From Perca fluviatilis (taxonomy: Eukaryota; Chordata; Actinopteri; Perciformes; Percidae): DNA of 64,000 nt. The position numbers and the translations under genes were made by a program. The notes beneath the pieces are model-generated. The model worked only from the letters and a program-made list of their open reading frames with translations. It ran no database searches and had not been told where the DNA came from. Below, in pieces: positions 1 to 10,494 of the stretch. Position 1 is the first letter of the stretch; every line of letters starts with the position of its first letter. The DNA lies in the NCBI RefSeq assembly GCF_010015445.1, contig NC_053112.1, forward strand, positions 4,994,886 to 5,058,885, given 5' to 3'.

Positions 1-300
1 GCTCCTTCGTAGTAACTAGCAGTAAAAACAAACGTCGAAGAGGAGTTCCGTGCTACAGAGCGGTGATTGCTAGTTGTTTAAATCGCTACAGACCTCTGTC
101 ACAGCTCGGTCGTATCGGCGGCATTTAGTAGACGTGTTGAGCTGTAAGAGAGTTCCTCAACACCGCCTCTGGTGCCCCGCATGGAGCTCCTTCAGGTCAG
201 CGGTAGCTGGTGGTTCAGTTATCCCACAATAGGTGACTGTCAGCCGGGGACAGAGAACCGCGAGCTGCCGGTCATTTCGCGGGAGATTACGGATAAGTAA
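1..300 (+). other. possible 5' (untranslated) exon, unassigned
   Basis: GC-richer than its surroundings and ends in a strong splice-donor-like sequence (GATAA|GTAAGTATG, donor GT at 299-300). A short frame opens at the ATG at 181 and runs to the donor. It may be a leader exon of the left NLR gene, but no protein similarity is recognised and the link is inference only. Confidence 0.2.
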
Positions 301-307
301 GTATGAA

Positions 308-319
308 ACGACTAGTTAT

Positions 320-380
<61 letters not shown>

Positions 381-388
381 CTAGTCGT
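308..388. repeat. (GATA)n microsatellite with 12-bp inverted flanks
   Basis: About 14 GATA units. The flanks are a perfect 12-bp inverted repeat: ACGACTAGTTAT at 308-319 and its complement at 377-388. Confidence 0.9.
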
Positions 389-731
389 ATATAATGTTAG
401 TCCCTGTAGCTGCCATGCTGTTTGTGTATCTCTATGGCAAACGCGCGGGGGGAGGGCTGAGCCCGTTCGGAGCTATGGGAGCCCAGAGGGGAGCGTTGTT
501 AAGGAGAAAATCGATTTTCATTTTAACAAATCAACGTTAACTACACATTCGAGTTAATCGATAAAATCGATTTATTGCCCAGCCATAATGTTAACACATT
601 AAGAAACACTAAATTTGCACACAGCTACATTATAGTTATACAACATTTATTATATTACTGTTTCTTCCACAAAATGTTAGAACACAAAACAAACTATGAT
701 CTAATAACTGTGTTTAAATGTCTCTTTCAAG
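389..731. other. non-coding stretch with a hAT-type terminus
   Basis: No exon is seen before the LRR exon at 732. Around 505-590 the text (ATCGATTTT ... GAGTTAATCGAT ... GCCCAGCC) resembles the terminus of a hAT miniature element. No second end or target duplication was identified. Confidence 0.3.
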
Positions 732-905
732 CCTGAACTCCTGCATGTTAACAGCAGCCAGCTGCCGGTCTTTGACCTCTGCCCTCAGCGACTCCTCTGC
801 TCTCAGAGAACTCAACCTGAGCTACAACTACCACCTGAAGGATGAGGGGGTGGAGCTGCTCTCTGATTGGCTGAGGAGACCCCAGTGTAGACTGGAGATA
901 CTGAG
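732..905 (+). CDS. NLR (NLRC3-like) leucine-rich-repeat exon, left gene
   Basis: A 174-bp exon (58 codons), the standard size of the repeated LRR exons in fish NLRC3-like genes, between an acceptor (TCTTTCAAG at 723-731) and a donor (GTGAGA from 906). The translation has the ribonuclease-inhibitor type LRR pattern: LNSCMLTAASCRSL, then LRELNLSYNYHLKDEGVELL, then CRLEILR. It belongs to the left of two tandem NLR genes. The upstream NACHT region of that gene must lie outside this window or upstream of 1. NLRs are cytosolic pattern-recognition or inflammasome-type proteins. The ligand of this member cannot be inferred. Confidence 0.85.
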
Positions 906-1119
906 GTGAGACTTCTCAGACAGTTTTCTGTAATTCTTTCATCCCTGGACACCTGTTCTGTTATAATATAATTTATCTAGCTTTTAATTTCAGATTATTT
1001 TATTGTCTTATACTGCAACCATCTTTCAATATGGCACTTCATCCTAGCACAGTACAGTTAATGTACAACGTTTAATGCTCGATACAACTCAAGTAGCAGC
1101 CAATAACTCAAGATTATTA

Positions 1120-1480
1120 TGGTTGTTTAAAGGAACAGTTTGAGGTAGTTTGTGAAATATGCTTTTTTTCTCTCTGAGAGTCAGATGTTCAGACTGATAC
1201 CACTCTAATGTCTGTACGCTAAATATAAAGCTACAGCCACTTAGCTTAGCACAAAGGCTGGAAACTGCTAGCTGGCTCTGTCCAAAGGAAACAAAATCCA
1301 CTATCAACTGGTTTGTTTAATCTGTACCCAAACAATTTAAAATCTACAATTCATCGTTATATAGGCGGTTATGTGCCAGACGAGCCCACTAAAGCTGTAT
1401 TTATAGTGGACAAGGTTAATGGTCCCGTCGTTGACTGTTCTTGGTACCAGTAAGGAGTCTCACTGTTACATGTTAAACCA
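1120..1480. repeat. interspersed teleost repeat in NLR intron
   Basis: Contains the widespread fish motif TTAGCTTAGCACAAAGGCTG followed by a GGCTCTGTCCAAAGG block. Related copies lie in the introns after both LRR exons of the second NLR gene (about 20690-20900 and 21420-21600). It is probably a non-autonomous DNA element; ends were not resolved. Confidence 0.6.
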
Positions 1481-1781
1481 GCTGCAGATTAGATGGTTAC
1501 AGCAGTCAAGACCTCATATAATAAATCATCTCCACGGTCTCCAGATCTCCAAAATAGAGAAAAAGCTTTTATTTTAGCCTTAAACCTGATGAGGAAAAAG
1601 CTGCTGCTGATGAAAGAATGAATTTGTCTGTTACAACCAGATTTCTGGCTTATGTTTTGATATTTGAAGACCCAATAAAGTGAAACCACCAGAGGAGAGA
1701 TAATTAAAGACTAGGTATTGATTTTAACACCTGACAGTGTTTGTATTAGTGTGGTATTAAACCAATGTGTTCCTCTCTCAG

Positions 1782-2022
1782 GTTGTCATACTGCACAGAT
1801 AGCTGCTGTGAGTCTCTGGCCTCGGCTCTGGAGTCGAACCCTTCACACCTCAGAGAACTGACGCTGGACTGCAGTGATCCAGGAGAATCTGGTCTGAAGC
1901 TGCTGTCTGATTTACAGGAGGACAAAAGATACAAACTGGAGACACTGACGGTGTCTAAGGGAATTATTGAAACGGATCAGAACTATAAGACAAGAATGGA
2001 TCTTTTTCCTCCTTCTATCTGA
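1782..2022 (+). CDS. NLR terminal exon, left gene
   Basis: Starts after the acceptor TCCTCTCTCAG and ends at TGA (2020-2022). The translation begins LSYCTDSCCESLASALES, continues with an LRR (HLRELTLDCSDPGESGLKLL) and ends after ETDQNYKTRMDLFPPSI. It is an unusual terminal LRR exon: no B30.2 (PRY-SPRY) domain follows, although many fish NLRC3-like proteins carry one. The equivalent exon of the second gene (31611-31815) is nearly identical but stops 13 codons earlier. The preceding intron (from about 1489) aligns closely with 31331-31610, which shows a local duplication. Confidence 0.8.
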
Positions 2023-2036
2023 ACCAAATAATCTGA

Positions 2037-2365
2037 ACTACAGTAGCTAACCATAGCTCCAAAGTTGTTAGATGATGTCATATGCTCATTTGTACATTGG
2101 TGACATCATTGCTTATCATTTGCATGAAGCTGAGTGGTTGTGTCTGCTGCTGAAGAGGAGAGGGAGAGAGATGCAGAAGATCCAGAGACTTTGATTACTC
2201 AGCTGGGATTTAAGCAGTATGTTCAGGAATTAATTACAATTAAATATATCTTGCTTCTCCCCTAATGGTCTGAAGACGTTACAGTAATTGCTAGTCGCTA
2301 GTTAGACATGAAGTCGCTAAATCTTGAGGGAAAGTCGCCAAATTGGCAACAATCTACGTCTGAAT
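2037..2365. repeat. interspersed repeat, uninterrupted copy, left end truncated
   Basis: Runs from CAGTAGCTAACCATAGCTCC to TTGGCAACAATCTACGTCT. It matches the split copy at 33355-33438 plus 34943-35203. It keeps the site GACATCATTGCTTATCATTT uncut, so it shows the state before the LTR insertion found in the other copy. Confidence 0.8.
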
Positions 2366-3277
2366 TTTTGGGATTTACTTTTTACATTTTGAACCTTTTT
2401 TTAAGAGCTCTGAGTTGGACTATATCATTTTTGTCTACATTTTTCCTTTTTTGGATAACGGACTATGGCATTTTCTTGCCCATAGAACATGGACTATATA
2501 TGGACTATAAACTGTAAGAGAAATGAACTCTATTTGATGATGGCTCCGTGCTTATTATTGTAATTGTGATGATGGGAAGCTATCATTAGACACTGTTTGG
2601 AAAAGGGCATGTGATTGGATCATCCATCTGTCAGTCACTTTTTAACACTTTCCCACATTTCCTAGTTTCTGTTTATGTGCTATTATCATTATGTAGAGAC
2701 TTCTTTGCGACCTCCATAAGTTGCTGAGAGGCGGAGTCAGGGAACAATCATGTATAATGCCCTGTTTGAATAATTCAGTTCCACTCTGTGATATCATTAT
2801 CGTTGGAACCAACCAACCCCCGGTGACGTCCTACATTACGTAATAGGTGAAAACACTATAAATAAACAACTATAAACCAACATAACGTAACATGGCTCCT
2901 ATGAATTATATATACAGTATTTGACAGTGTTTTATTTTGGAAAGAAAAGAGATGCAGGTTAGTCCAAACTGGTGGGATAGTGTGTGGGTGTTGACATGAA
3001 GCAGAATCACTTCCAGCGGGTGCTCGTTGTGTTATAGTAAGTGGCACTCTAAAGTTTGGCTTTATTTCACATTGAAAAAGCTCGGTAAAACTGTAAACCA
3101 CCATTAAATCAATCTGTGAAATAAGCATCTTTCAACTCCTCCCCTCAAAGAATCAGAATCAATAAGAACCAGAATCAAAGGGAAGAATCTGTATCAAAGT
3201 TGTTAAATCAAAACAACGCCCAACTCTACTCATGTGTCAACACTTTGACTAACGTTAGCTTGGAGAGCTAATGTATT
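2366..3277. other. no gene seen
   Basis: AT-rich intergenic sequence. Short frames on both strands show no recognisable domain and no splice-supported exon. Confidence 0.6.
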
Positions 3278-4180
3278 AGCTTCTCTGCATTGGCTTCCAG
3301 TAAAATCCAGGATTGAATTTAAAATCCTTCTCCTGACCTACAAAGCTCTAAATGGTCAAGCACCATCATATCTAGAAGAGCTCCTAGTACCTTATTGTCC
3401 CACTAGAGCACTGTGCTCCCAGAATACAGAGTTACTTGTGGTTCCTATAGTCTCTAAAAGTAGAATGGGAGCCAGAGCCTTCAGCTACCAGGCTCCTCTC
3501 TTGTGGAACCAGTTCCCGGTCTGGAATTTGGGGGGGCCGACACTCTCACCACATTTAAGAGTAAACTTAAAACTCTCCTCTTTGATAAAGCTTATAGTTA
3601 GGGAGTGAGGAGTTGCAGCGTCTGCCTAATCCAGCCCACCTGCTTCTCTTCATAGTCGTCAGATTCACATATAATCAATGATATAATAAAAGTAGAGGGA
3701 GGCAGGCCAGTACAGCCCGATCCGGCAGGGGAGAGTTCTAGCCCGACCAGGCTCCTCTCCTTAACCTGTCTCTCTTAATTATGCTGTTACAGTTTTAGGC
3801 TGCCGGGGGACTTTCTTTGACACAATGAGCTCCTCTCTCCTCTCTCTTTCCACCTGTGTGCTTCCATGTCCCAGAAATGCTTGTTACTAACCTAGCTCTG
3901 GGGAGCTTATTCCCCAGAGTCCTGTTTTTTATCGCCCAGCATGATTCCTTGGATTAGGGTGGCACCTAAATCATGGTTCCAGCTGTCGCCGTGGTCCTGC
4001 TCCATACTCCTCTCATCATTACGGACATATTTTCAATTTACTTTCATTAGCTCTGCCCAACTGGAAGTTGGCCATTTTGAATTGGTTGCTCTCTAGTTAT
4101 TGTTGTTTTGAAGTTTAACATAATGTTTTTTTTTTCCTTTGTGGACTTGTAATTAAATAATCTTTATTTTACATTTTGTA
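3278..4180 (+). mobile_element. non-LTR retrotransposon, 3' end of ORF2 plus 3' UTR
   Basis: The + strand reads the typical C-terminal tail of fish LINE ORF2: LHWLPVKSRIEFKIL at the start, then LTYKALNGQAPSYLEELL, then a GARAFSYQAPLLWNQ block, with a frame break near the G-run at 3530. The following 3' UTR (AGAGGGAGGCAGGCCAG, GATCCGGCAGGGGAGAG) matches the reverse complement of 35640-36740, a second copy of the same family. It is 5'-truncated, as usual for LINEs. Confidence 0.8.
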
Positions 4181-4663
4181 TTCACTGTTTGTATTCTCTG
4201 TGACTGAATTTGGTTTTAAATCTGTTGAGGTTTGTTCAGACAGAAAGCAAAGATACTGATGATGTAATACAAAGTCAGAAAATGGAAAGCAAACTCCAGC
4301 AGACACTGAAGAATGATTGAGCAGCAGTAAATTGTAAATTTATGTCAATGATTTTATATTAAATGTGGAACAAATTAATGCAAATTCATTTAAAAAAAAT
4401 CTGGTCCAGGACGTAGCAGCAGATATGCGGTAATTTCTGAACTTCTTCAGCTCTCTGAACACAATAAAATAAATACAACTAAACAAGGCCACATGCTGAT
4501 TATTTGTGACTTCATAAGTTGGATTTATCCTATACTGGTGTGTCTGTTTAAACTCCTTATTAAATAGTGACGATCCGTCCACTAAAAGTTCAGTTTTTTC
4601 TGCTGACAGACTCTGATTATTATTCTAATAACATTATGGAAAGGATCCCTACAGAGATAAACC
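4181..4663. other. no gene seen
   Basis: AT-rich intergenic DNA without recognisable coding or repeat structure. Confidence 0.5.
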
Positions 4664-4870
4664 TTTTAGATAGATAGATACTTTAGTCATCCCGAAGGAA
4701 ATTTTAGGCATCCAGTTGCTTAGACAACGTTAACACAACAAACACATATTTCACACATACATAAATAAAAATAAAAATCAGACACAGAAATGCAATGACC
4801 ATGATAAGGTGCTATGGTAGAATGTGTGCAGTGGTGGTAGTGCAAAAGTGACCAGTGCATGGATTGAACA
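4664..4870 (-). mobile_element. RTE/Rex3-type LINE 3' tail (likely)
   Basis: AGATAGATAGATACTTTAGT followed by CATCCCGAAGGAAATTTTAG is the usual 3' end of a short fish non-LTR element with a GATA-type tail, read here on the - strand. The downstream block (GTGGTAGTGCAAAAGTGACC) also fits. The assignment to Rex3/RTE is from memory of family tails. Confidence 0.5.
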
Positions 4871-4999
4871 GTTAATTAAATTATTATTAAATATGAACTG
4901 GCTATGAATAAGAATAATATATAACAGGGAATACATTATAAGATGTTTTGTTAAAGAGTAAGATCATTTTTGTTTAACATGAAAAAGACCCAAAATCCC

Positions 5000-5531
5000 C
5001 ATCACCAAACTCCACCAGACTCCATGTAAATAATCAGGACTTTTAGCGTGTATAGAGCCAGCATATCTCCACCAGACTCCATGTAAATAATCAGGACTTT
5101 TAGCGTGTATAGAGCCAGCATATCTCCACCAGACTCCATGTAAATAATCAGGACTTTTAGCGTGTATAGAGCCAGCATATCTCCACCAGACTCCATGTAA
5201 ATAATCAAGACTTTTAGCGTGTATAGAGCCAGCATATCTCCACCAGACTCCATGTAAATAATCAGGACTTTTAGCATGTATAGAGCCAGCATATCTCCAC
5301 CAGACTCCATGTAAATAATCAGGACTTTTAAGCGTGTATAGAGCCAGCATATCTCCACCAGACTCCATGTAAATAATCAGGACTTTTAGCGTGTATAGAG
5401 CCAGCATATCTCCACCAGACTCCATGTAAATAATCAGGACTTTTAGCGTGTATAGAGCCAGCATATCTCCACCAGACTCCATGTAAATAATCAGGACTTT
5501 TAGCGTGTATAGAGCCAGCATATCTCCACAT
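5000..5531. repeat. 57-bp minisatellite, about 9 copies
   Basis: Unit starts recur at 5021, 5078, 5135 and onward every 57 bp, for example TCCATGTAAATAATCAGGAC then TTTTAGCGTGTATAGAGCC. The copies are nearly identical, with one 1-bp insertion near 5330. The unit is 19 codons long, which creates long spurious open frames on the - strand. A degenerate array of the same unit lies in inverse orientation at 54780-55140 in an atl2 intron. Confidence 0.95.
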
Positions 5532-5869
5532 GTAAATGGGTGAATTAAGGGTTTATTTCAACCAAACCAGAGTGGTGATTGTTGGAACAGTGGAAAGATG
5601 AACCAAGACGGCTTTTGATGGTTTTATTTTGTTTCTGTAAAATTATCATTGAAGTGTGTTTAAAAATGATTAAAGAAAATACTGTTTTCTTTAATCAAAA
5701 TAAATAAATAAATCAAAATGCTTAAAATGAATCTTCTGTTATTTCTCTTTATATTTTACCATTATTTTAATTATTGAAGTGCTGTACATTATTTAATAAT
5801 CAAGTAAAGTAAAAGCATCTCAAGTTAAGTACAGTACTTGAGTAAATGTACTCAGTTACAGTCCACCAG

Positions 5870-6111
5870 TGAATATAATAACGCTGATTAATAAACTGTA
5901 TGCATATCTGTTGTTTCCCCTCCTGACCGCCATGTGGCGACGAGCTTTCATTTTAAACTTTGAAAATCAAAAAAACTGGAACCGGAAGTCTCGTTTCTTC
6001 CCTGTGACCTCGGACTGGCGGGATATTTGTATGTTTGTTACATGGATGGATTATTAAGGTTTGTTAGCTGTGGAGCCTACTAGTGAGTCTGGAGGCGGCG
6101 GAGCTCCAGGT
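5870..6111 (+). other. candidate NLR leader exon with donor
   Basis: GC-rich block (CCGGAAGTCTCGTTTCTTCC ... GGAGGCGGCGGAGCTCCAG) that ends at a good donor (CCAG|GTAAAC, GT about 6110). Its position upstream of the NLR exons and its 5'-UTR-like composition suggest the first exon of the second NLR gene. The start of the exon is not defined. Inference. Confidence 0.3.
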
Positions 6112-6612
6112 AAACCCGCACACACTCAGCTAAACGCTAACGGCTTAATGCTAACGGAGCTGTTATTATGAAGTTATTAATGTCCAGGTAAACACTAACG
6201 GCTTAATGCTAACGGAGCTGTTATTACGGTATGCAGTTATTAATGTCCAGGTAAACACTAACTGCTTAATGCTAACGGAGCTGTTATTATGCAGTTATTA
6301 AGGTCCAGGGTAAACACTAACTGCTTAATGCTAACGGAGCTGTTATTATGCAGTTATTAAGGTCCAGGTAAACACTAACTGTTTAATGCTAACGGAGCTG
6401 TTATTATGCAGTTATTAAGGTCCAGGTAAACGCTAACGGCTTAATGCTAACGGAGCTGTTATTATGCAGTTATTAATGTCCAGGTAAACACTAACGGCTT
6501 AATGCTAACGGAGCTGTTATTACGGTATGCAGTTATTAATGTCCAGGTAAACACTAACTGCTTAATGCTAACGGAGCTGTTATTATGCAGTTATTAAGGT
6601 CCAGGTAAACAC
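6106..6612. repeat. 58-63-bp minisatellite carrying a donor-like CCAGGTAAAC
   Basis: About eight copies of a unit containing CCAGGTAAACACTAAC, TTAATGCTAACGGAGCTG and TTATTATGCAGTTATTAA. Unit starts fall near 6185, 6247, 6306, 6364, 6422, 6480, 6544 and 6601. The array begins at the donor of the candidate leader exon, so each unit repeats a possible 5' splice site. Confidence 0.9.
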
Positions 6613-6829
6613 AACTTCCGCTGCTGAGCGACTGTCTGCTGAGACTTTGTTGCTCCTTCGGTGGACTCGGCGCAATTCGGGAAGTTGCAACATTGTTGCA
6701 TTTTTCATTTTTGTTCTGTTTGCGTCACACTGCACTTTATTAAACGCACCAAACACCGTAAACACACGTGACGCAGTGAAAACGGTCGCTTGTTTATTGG
6801 ATGGATGGATGGATGGATTCTGTGCTCCA

Positions 6830-7092
6830 CATATGTGGAAGAAACGTCCAGAAAACTGCAGCTCTCCGTTCTTTTAAATCAAGGCTGAAGACCTTTCTGT
6901 TTGATGTTGCCTTTCTTTAAACTGCTCTTTAATTTTTCATTTCTTATACTGCACTGTAATTTCTATTCTCGTATTTTATCCGTTTTTAATTTTTTAAAAT
7001 AATTTTAACTGCTCTTTATTGTTTTATGTAAAGCACTTTGAATTGCCCTGTTGCTGAAATGTGCTGTACAAATAAAGCTGCCTTCCCTTATA
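6830..7092 (+). mobile_element. LINE 3' end, same family as 23242-27693
   Basis: Reads TTTTAAATCAAGGCTGAAGA then CCTTTCTGTTTGATG, and ends GTAAAGCACTTTGAATTGCC ... AATAAAGCTGCCTTCC. The same words close the full-length LINE at 27480-27690 and the copy at 16560-16780. Confidence 0.8.
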
Positions 7093-7587
7093 GACATCAC
7101 ACACAACATTCACATACATCACAAACAGGATGATGAAATAACAAATCCACATGAATAGCATGGACAATAAAAGAAAAGATACTAAATAAAAAAACCACAT
7201 GAATGCACTAAGGGATGTATAAGCATGAGACGCTTGCAGTGACAGGGCAGGGACTGATGTTGTAAGTTGCTCCAACTAAATAATGGAGCAACACCAAATG
7301 AAAAAGGTCTTGGGTTTTCTGTTTCAGATCACAACTGTTCACATGTAGGGCATTTAAAGACAACATCATCTGTCCTGTATCCACACCTAAGCGCTATACT
7401 CTATTTTGCACCATTTGCAATTTAGTTATTTTTTCTTGAGTTGCATTAGACCATACTACTGAACACTAGTCAAGATTAGACCATATTAAAGCTTTAGCTA
7501 CTACTTTGGTTGAGCTTTGTGACAAATATGATGGCCATCTTTTAACAACAGTTAACAGTGGTTCCTGATTATTTTGTCTATTCTCAG
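7093..7587. other. intron sequence, no gene seen
   Basis: No exon recognised. The block TCACATGTAGGGCATTTAAA near 7340 recurs near 12770, so parts are repeated locally. The last 30 bases (CCTGATTATTTTGTCTATTC) are the polypyrimidine tract of the next exon and recur at 17823. Confidence 0.5.
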
Positions 7588-7730
7588 CCAGCTGAAACTC
7601 CACTAAACACCACTCCTCAGTTAAAAGATGTTCATGTGGGAGGAACTCTAATGAAGAAGACTCCCTCCAGAACCAGTCTGATGGACCGGCAGGGTTGGAA
7701 ACTGGCCAAGAGGAGCAACCAGGACGACAG
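7588..7730 (+). CDS. candidate NLR N-terminal exon
   Basis: Bounded by acceptor TTGTCTATTCTCAG and donor GACGACAG|GTACAC, 143 bp. The reading frame begins PAETPLNTTPQLKDVHVGGT and continues through a basic, low-complexity stretch. The acceptor region and the first codons (PAET) are shared with the exon at 17853, so the two look like duplicated 5' exons of NLR genes. It has no recognised domain, and the N-terminal exons of fish NLRs vary greatly. It could be an alternative or dead exon. Confidence 0.4.
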
Positions 7731-7862
7731 GTACACACACACACACACACACACACAACCGGGGGCCTGTTTCACAAAAGCAGAATATATAAATCCAGGA
7801 TAACTGATAAAGCGAGGCTTGACCTAGTCTAATCTGTGCATCCTGGCTTGGTGCGTTTCACG

Positions 7863-7970
7863 AAGGCCAAGCCAGGCTGAGGAGGAGCGACTAGGCCAAG
7901 CCAGGCTGAGGAGGAGCGACTAGGCCAAGCCAGGCTGAGGAGGAGCGACTAGGTCGAGCCAGGCTGAAGT
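7863..7970. repeat. 29-bp tandem repeat, about 3.5 copies
   Basis: AGGCCAAGCCAGGCTGAGG followed by AGGAGCGACT, tandem inside the transposon at 7762-9582. Confidence 0.9.
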
Positions 7971-8876
7971 AATTCAGATAGATGCGCGTCCACGGCTTTC
8001 CTCAAAAGACCGCGGGTCGATCACAGATTTACTGATGCCAAAATGGAGAATACGCGATTGTACATACTTTATACAGAGTGAGCAGCAACTTCTTGTGGAA
8101 GTATGATGACGTGAAACACATTATTTGTATAAAAGAAAAGAAACACGGCCGCTGTAATAAAACAGAGAGAGAAAGCGTAGCAGACGATCACGGACCGACT
8201 GAAATGCGTAATTGTAGCCTAAATATATACATTATCTGACCACGGCTCTGAACTGAAACCGTCATAATCATTCCATTCAAGGATTAGGCTACTAATCATT
8301 TTCACAAATTAACAGTTGTACTCTTTGCCTTAAAGGAAATTTACAATGAAGATCAATTTTCTACAACGCTAGAATGTGATGCGTAAATATCTCTTTCACT
8401 CTGTTCCTCCCTTTCTCTCATGGGCTAAAATATAAGTTTCCTAAGTCATATTAACTTCCACTGCTCGCTTTTATTGCAAAGTTTTCGTTTTTGCAAATGA
8501 CAGTGACTCATTGAATGGTTTCAGTTAAGAGCAGTATTTCATAAATGTATATTTTTAGACTATCATTCAGTCATTTTTATTTTTTATAGAGGCCGAGTTT
8601 CCTTCTCTACATATTATATGCCTTGCTCCCTGTATATATGAACATAGAAAATAAAGACACTGAAGAAATTGGACTCTAAAATCTAGAAACTATGAAGATA
8701 ATTAAGTGATAAATTCCAAGCACACTGTAAACATGAATGGAACAGAGCAGCTATATTCATCAGTTATTTCCCCCCAAATATAAGGTCAAAAACCATTGAG
8801 GTGTCCTCTCCCTGTTGTTACATGAATGTACAGTAGCCTACATCACTAGATAGTTACTGGTCCAGTGAACTAAGAT

Positions 8877-8940
8877 TATAATTTGGGAGGATTGTACAAT
8901 TAGGATATGTTCTTAAATTGTACAATCCTCCCAAATTATA
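8877..8940. repeat. perfect 25-bp inverted repeat
   Basis: The arms at 8877-8901 and 8916-8940 (TATAATTTGGGAGGATTGTA plus 5 bases) are exact complements with a 14-base loop. Imperfect pairing extends outward (GTCCAGTGAACT against AGTTTACTGGAC). It lies inside the 1.8-kb transposon. Confidence 0.95.
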
Positions 8941-9582
8941 TTCCCAGTTTACTGGACAACATAAATTGTGCTAAGAATGCCAAATACAATGCACATGGAA
9001 GTGGAACAAACATGATCCTTATTGTTAAAGAATTTAAAACAAAATTAATCAACTAAAATAATTCAAGGTGCATTGGTCAACTATAGAAATGTACAGCATT
9101 GTATGTGTTGCCCTTAGTAACAGACTTCATTTAAAACACATTTGAAATGTTATCAGTGTTTTCTAATTATCTCAACAACTGCCATAATATATTCATCAAA
9201 CTTCTAACAACAATATGAACAGCAGTCTTCATACAGCAATATAACAGTAACAATGACTGTCACATGAATAATTATAAATAAAAAAATAATGGTCACAACT
9301 TTAAATAATAACAGTACTTAAATAAACAGCAATATGCACCTGTTGTATTTTAATCCAGGCTGATAACAATAGGGTAAACCACTGCTGGGTGATCAGAAAA
9401 GGCTCCAGGATTAATAAATCCTGGCTGGTAGCTTGGTCAGGAGCAGGCTAGCTGTACAGAATAAATCTCCATGGTGATTTATGTGCCTCCGCTTTCGTGA
9501 AACCGAGTCAAGGCTTAATTCATCCAGGATAACTGGGAAATTCCGGCTTAATCCCTTATCTTGGTTTTGTGAAACAGGCCCC

Positions 9583-9592
9583 GGGACGACAG

Positions 9593-9658
<66 letters not shown>

Positions 9659-9735
9659 CCAGGACGACAGGTACGCCTCACAGACAGGTAAACTTAGAGA
9701 CGACCCTCGGTAACCAGGACGACAGGTACGCCTGA
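9583..9735. repeat. (AC)n tract and repeated CCAGGACGACAGGTAC block
   Basis: The exon end/donor text CCAGGACGACAGGTAC at 7719-7734 recurs at 9583-9596 (partly), 9659-9674 and 9714-9729, separated by (AC)n. The donor region of the candidate exon has been tandemly duplicated and then split by the transposon. Confidence 0.8.
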
Positions 9736-10494
9736 CTGACTGACAGGCTGAGGTTGTAGGGCAACTTTACTTCTACAGCATCTTTCAGCAACAAGGCAAT
9801 TCAAGTACATTCCTTTACACTTCAGTTGGTTCTCCATTAGTTCAATGTTGACAACAGGGCAGTCACCAAGTTTATTGTTAAAGGTTTGTGTCATTATGCA
9901 GTTTGACCTAAAAAGTCTTTGTTCTTTACATTTTAGTTAGTTCAATATTAGCCTGTACACAATGTAATTTGTTTATTCATTTATTTATAATATGTTCATG
10001 TTGTGGTAAAAAGATTTCTCTGTTTTTGTTAATTTTAAGTTCAGATTGATCCTGAGTATCTGACTGGCGCACCCCCCCCCAATTCCAAGACCCTTAAAAA
10101 AAAGTACATTTTTGGTGGCCAGAATGTTAATATTTTTCACCCCCTACCCCTTCTTGCCTCTGGCTCTTTACACTGGATATGCAAAAGAGCTGTTCACTGA
10201 CCAGAGGGTAAATGTGACGGTACAAAGCTTACAGCAGAGCTTTTCAACTATACTGTTCTGGGGGACACATTTTCAGAAGGCTAATACACAGTGAGGAGCA
10301 TAGATATATCTATGGTGAGAAGAAAGAATAAAGAATGCAGACATCACCGGCATGATGACATCATTCACGTGCATATTAAGTAGCCATGCTGGGGGGAGGA
10401 GCCGGTTTGTCTCCGGCAGCAGCTAAGTTTCCAAAGATTAGTAGCAAATTAATAAACAGTTAGACTACAAACCGACAGCTTTCGTTTTAGCTTG
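9736..10494. other. no gene seen
   Basis: AT-rich sequence with a C-run near 10072. No splice-supported exon or complete element recognised. Confidence 0.5.

Larger units (their letters stand above)
7762..9582. mobile_element. non-autonomous DNA transposon with GGGGCCTGTTTCACAAAA termini
   Basis: Left end GGGGCCTGTTTCACAAAAGC; right end is the inverse (TTTTGTGAAACAGGCCCC). Near the ends both sides also contain ATCCAGGATAACT in inverted orientation. It is 1.8 kb with no transposase frame. The superfamily is uncertain (termini of this kind occur in PIF/Harbinger-like fish elements) and the target duplication is ambiguous. It is inserted in an (AC)n tract next to the candidate exon donor. Confidence 0.7.

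Noticed and set aside
4964..5531. Open frames of 67-185 codons on the - strand
   Set aside because: They are readings of the 57-bp (19-codon) minisatellite; no splice or domain support.
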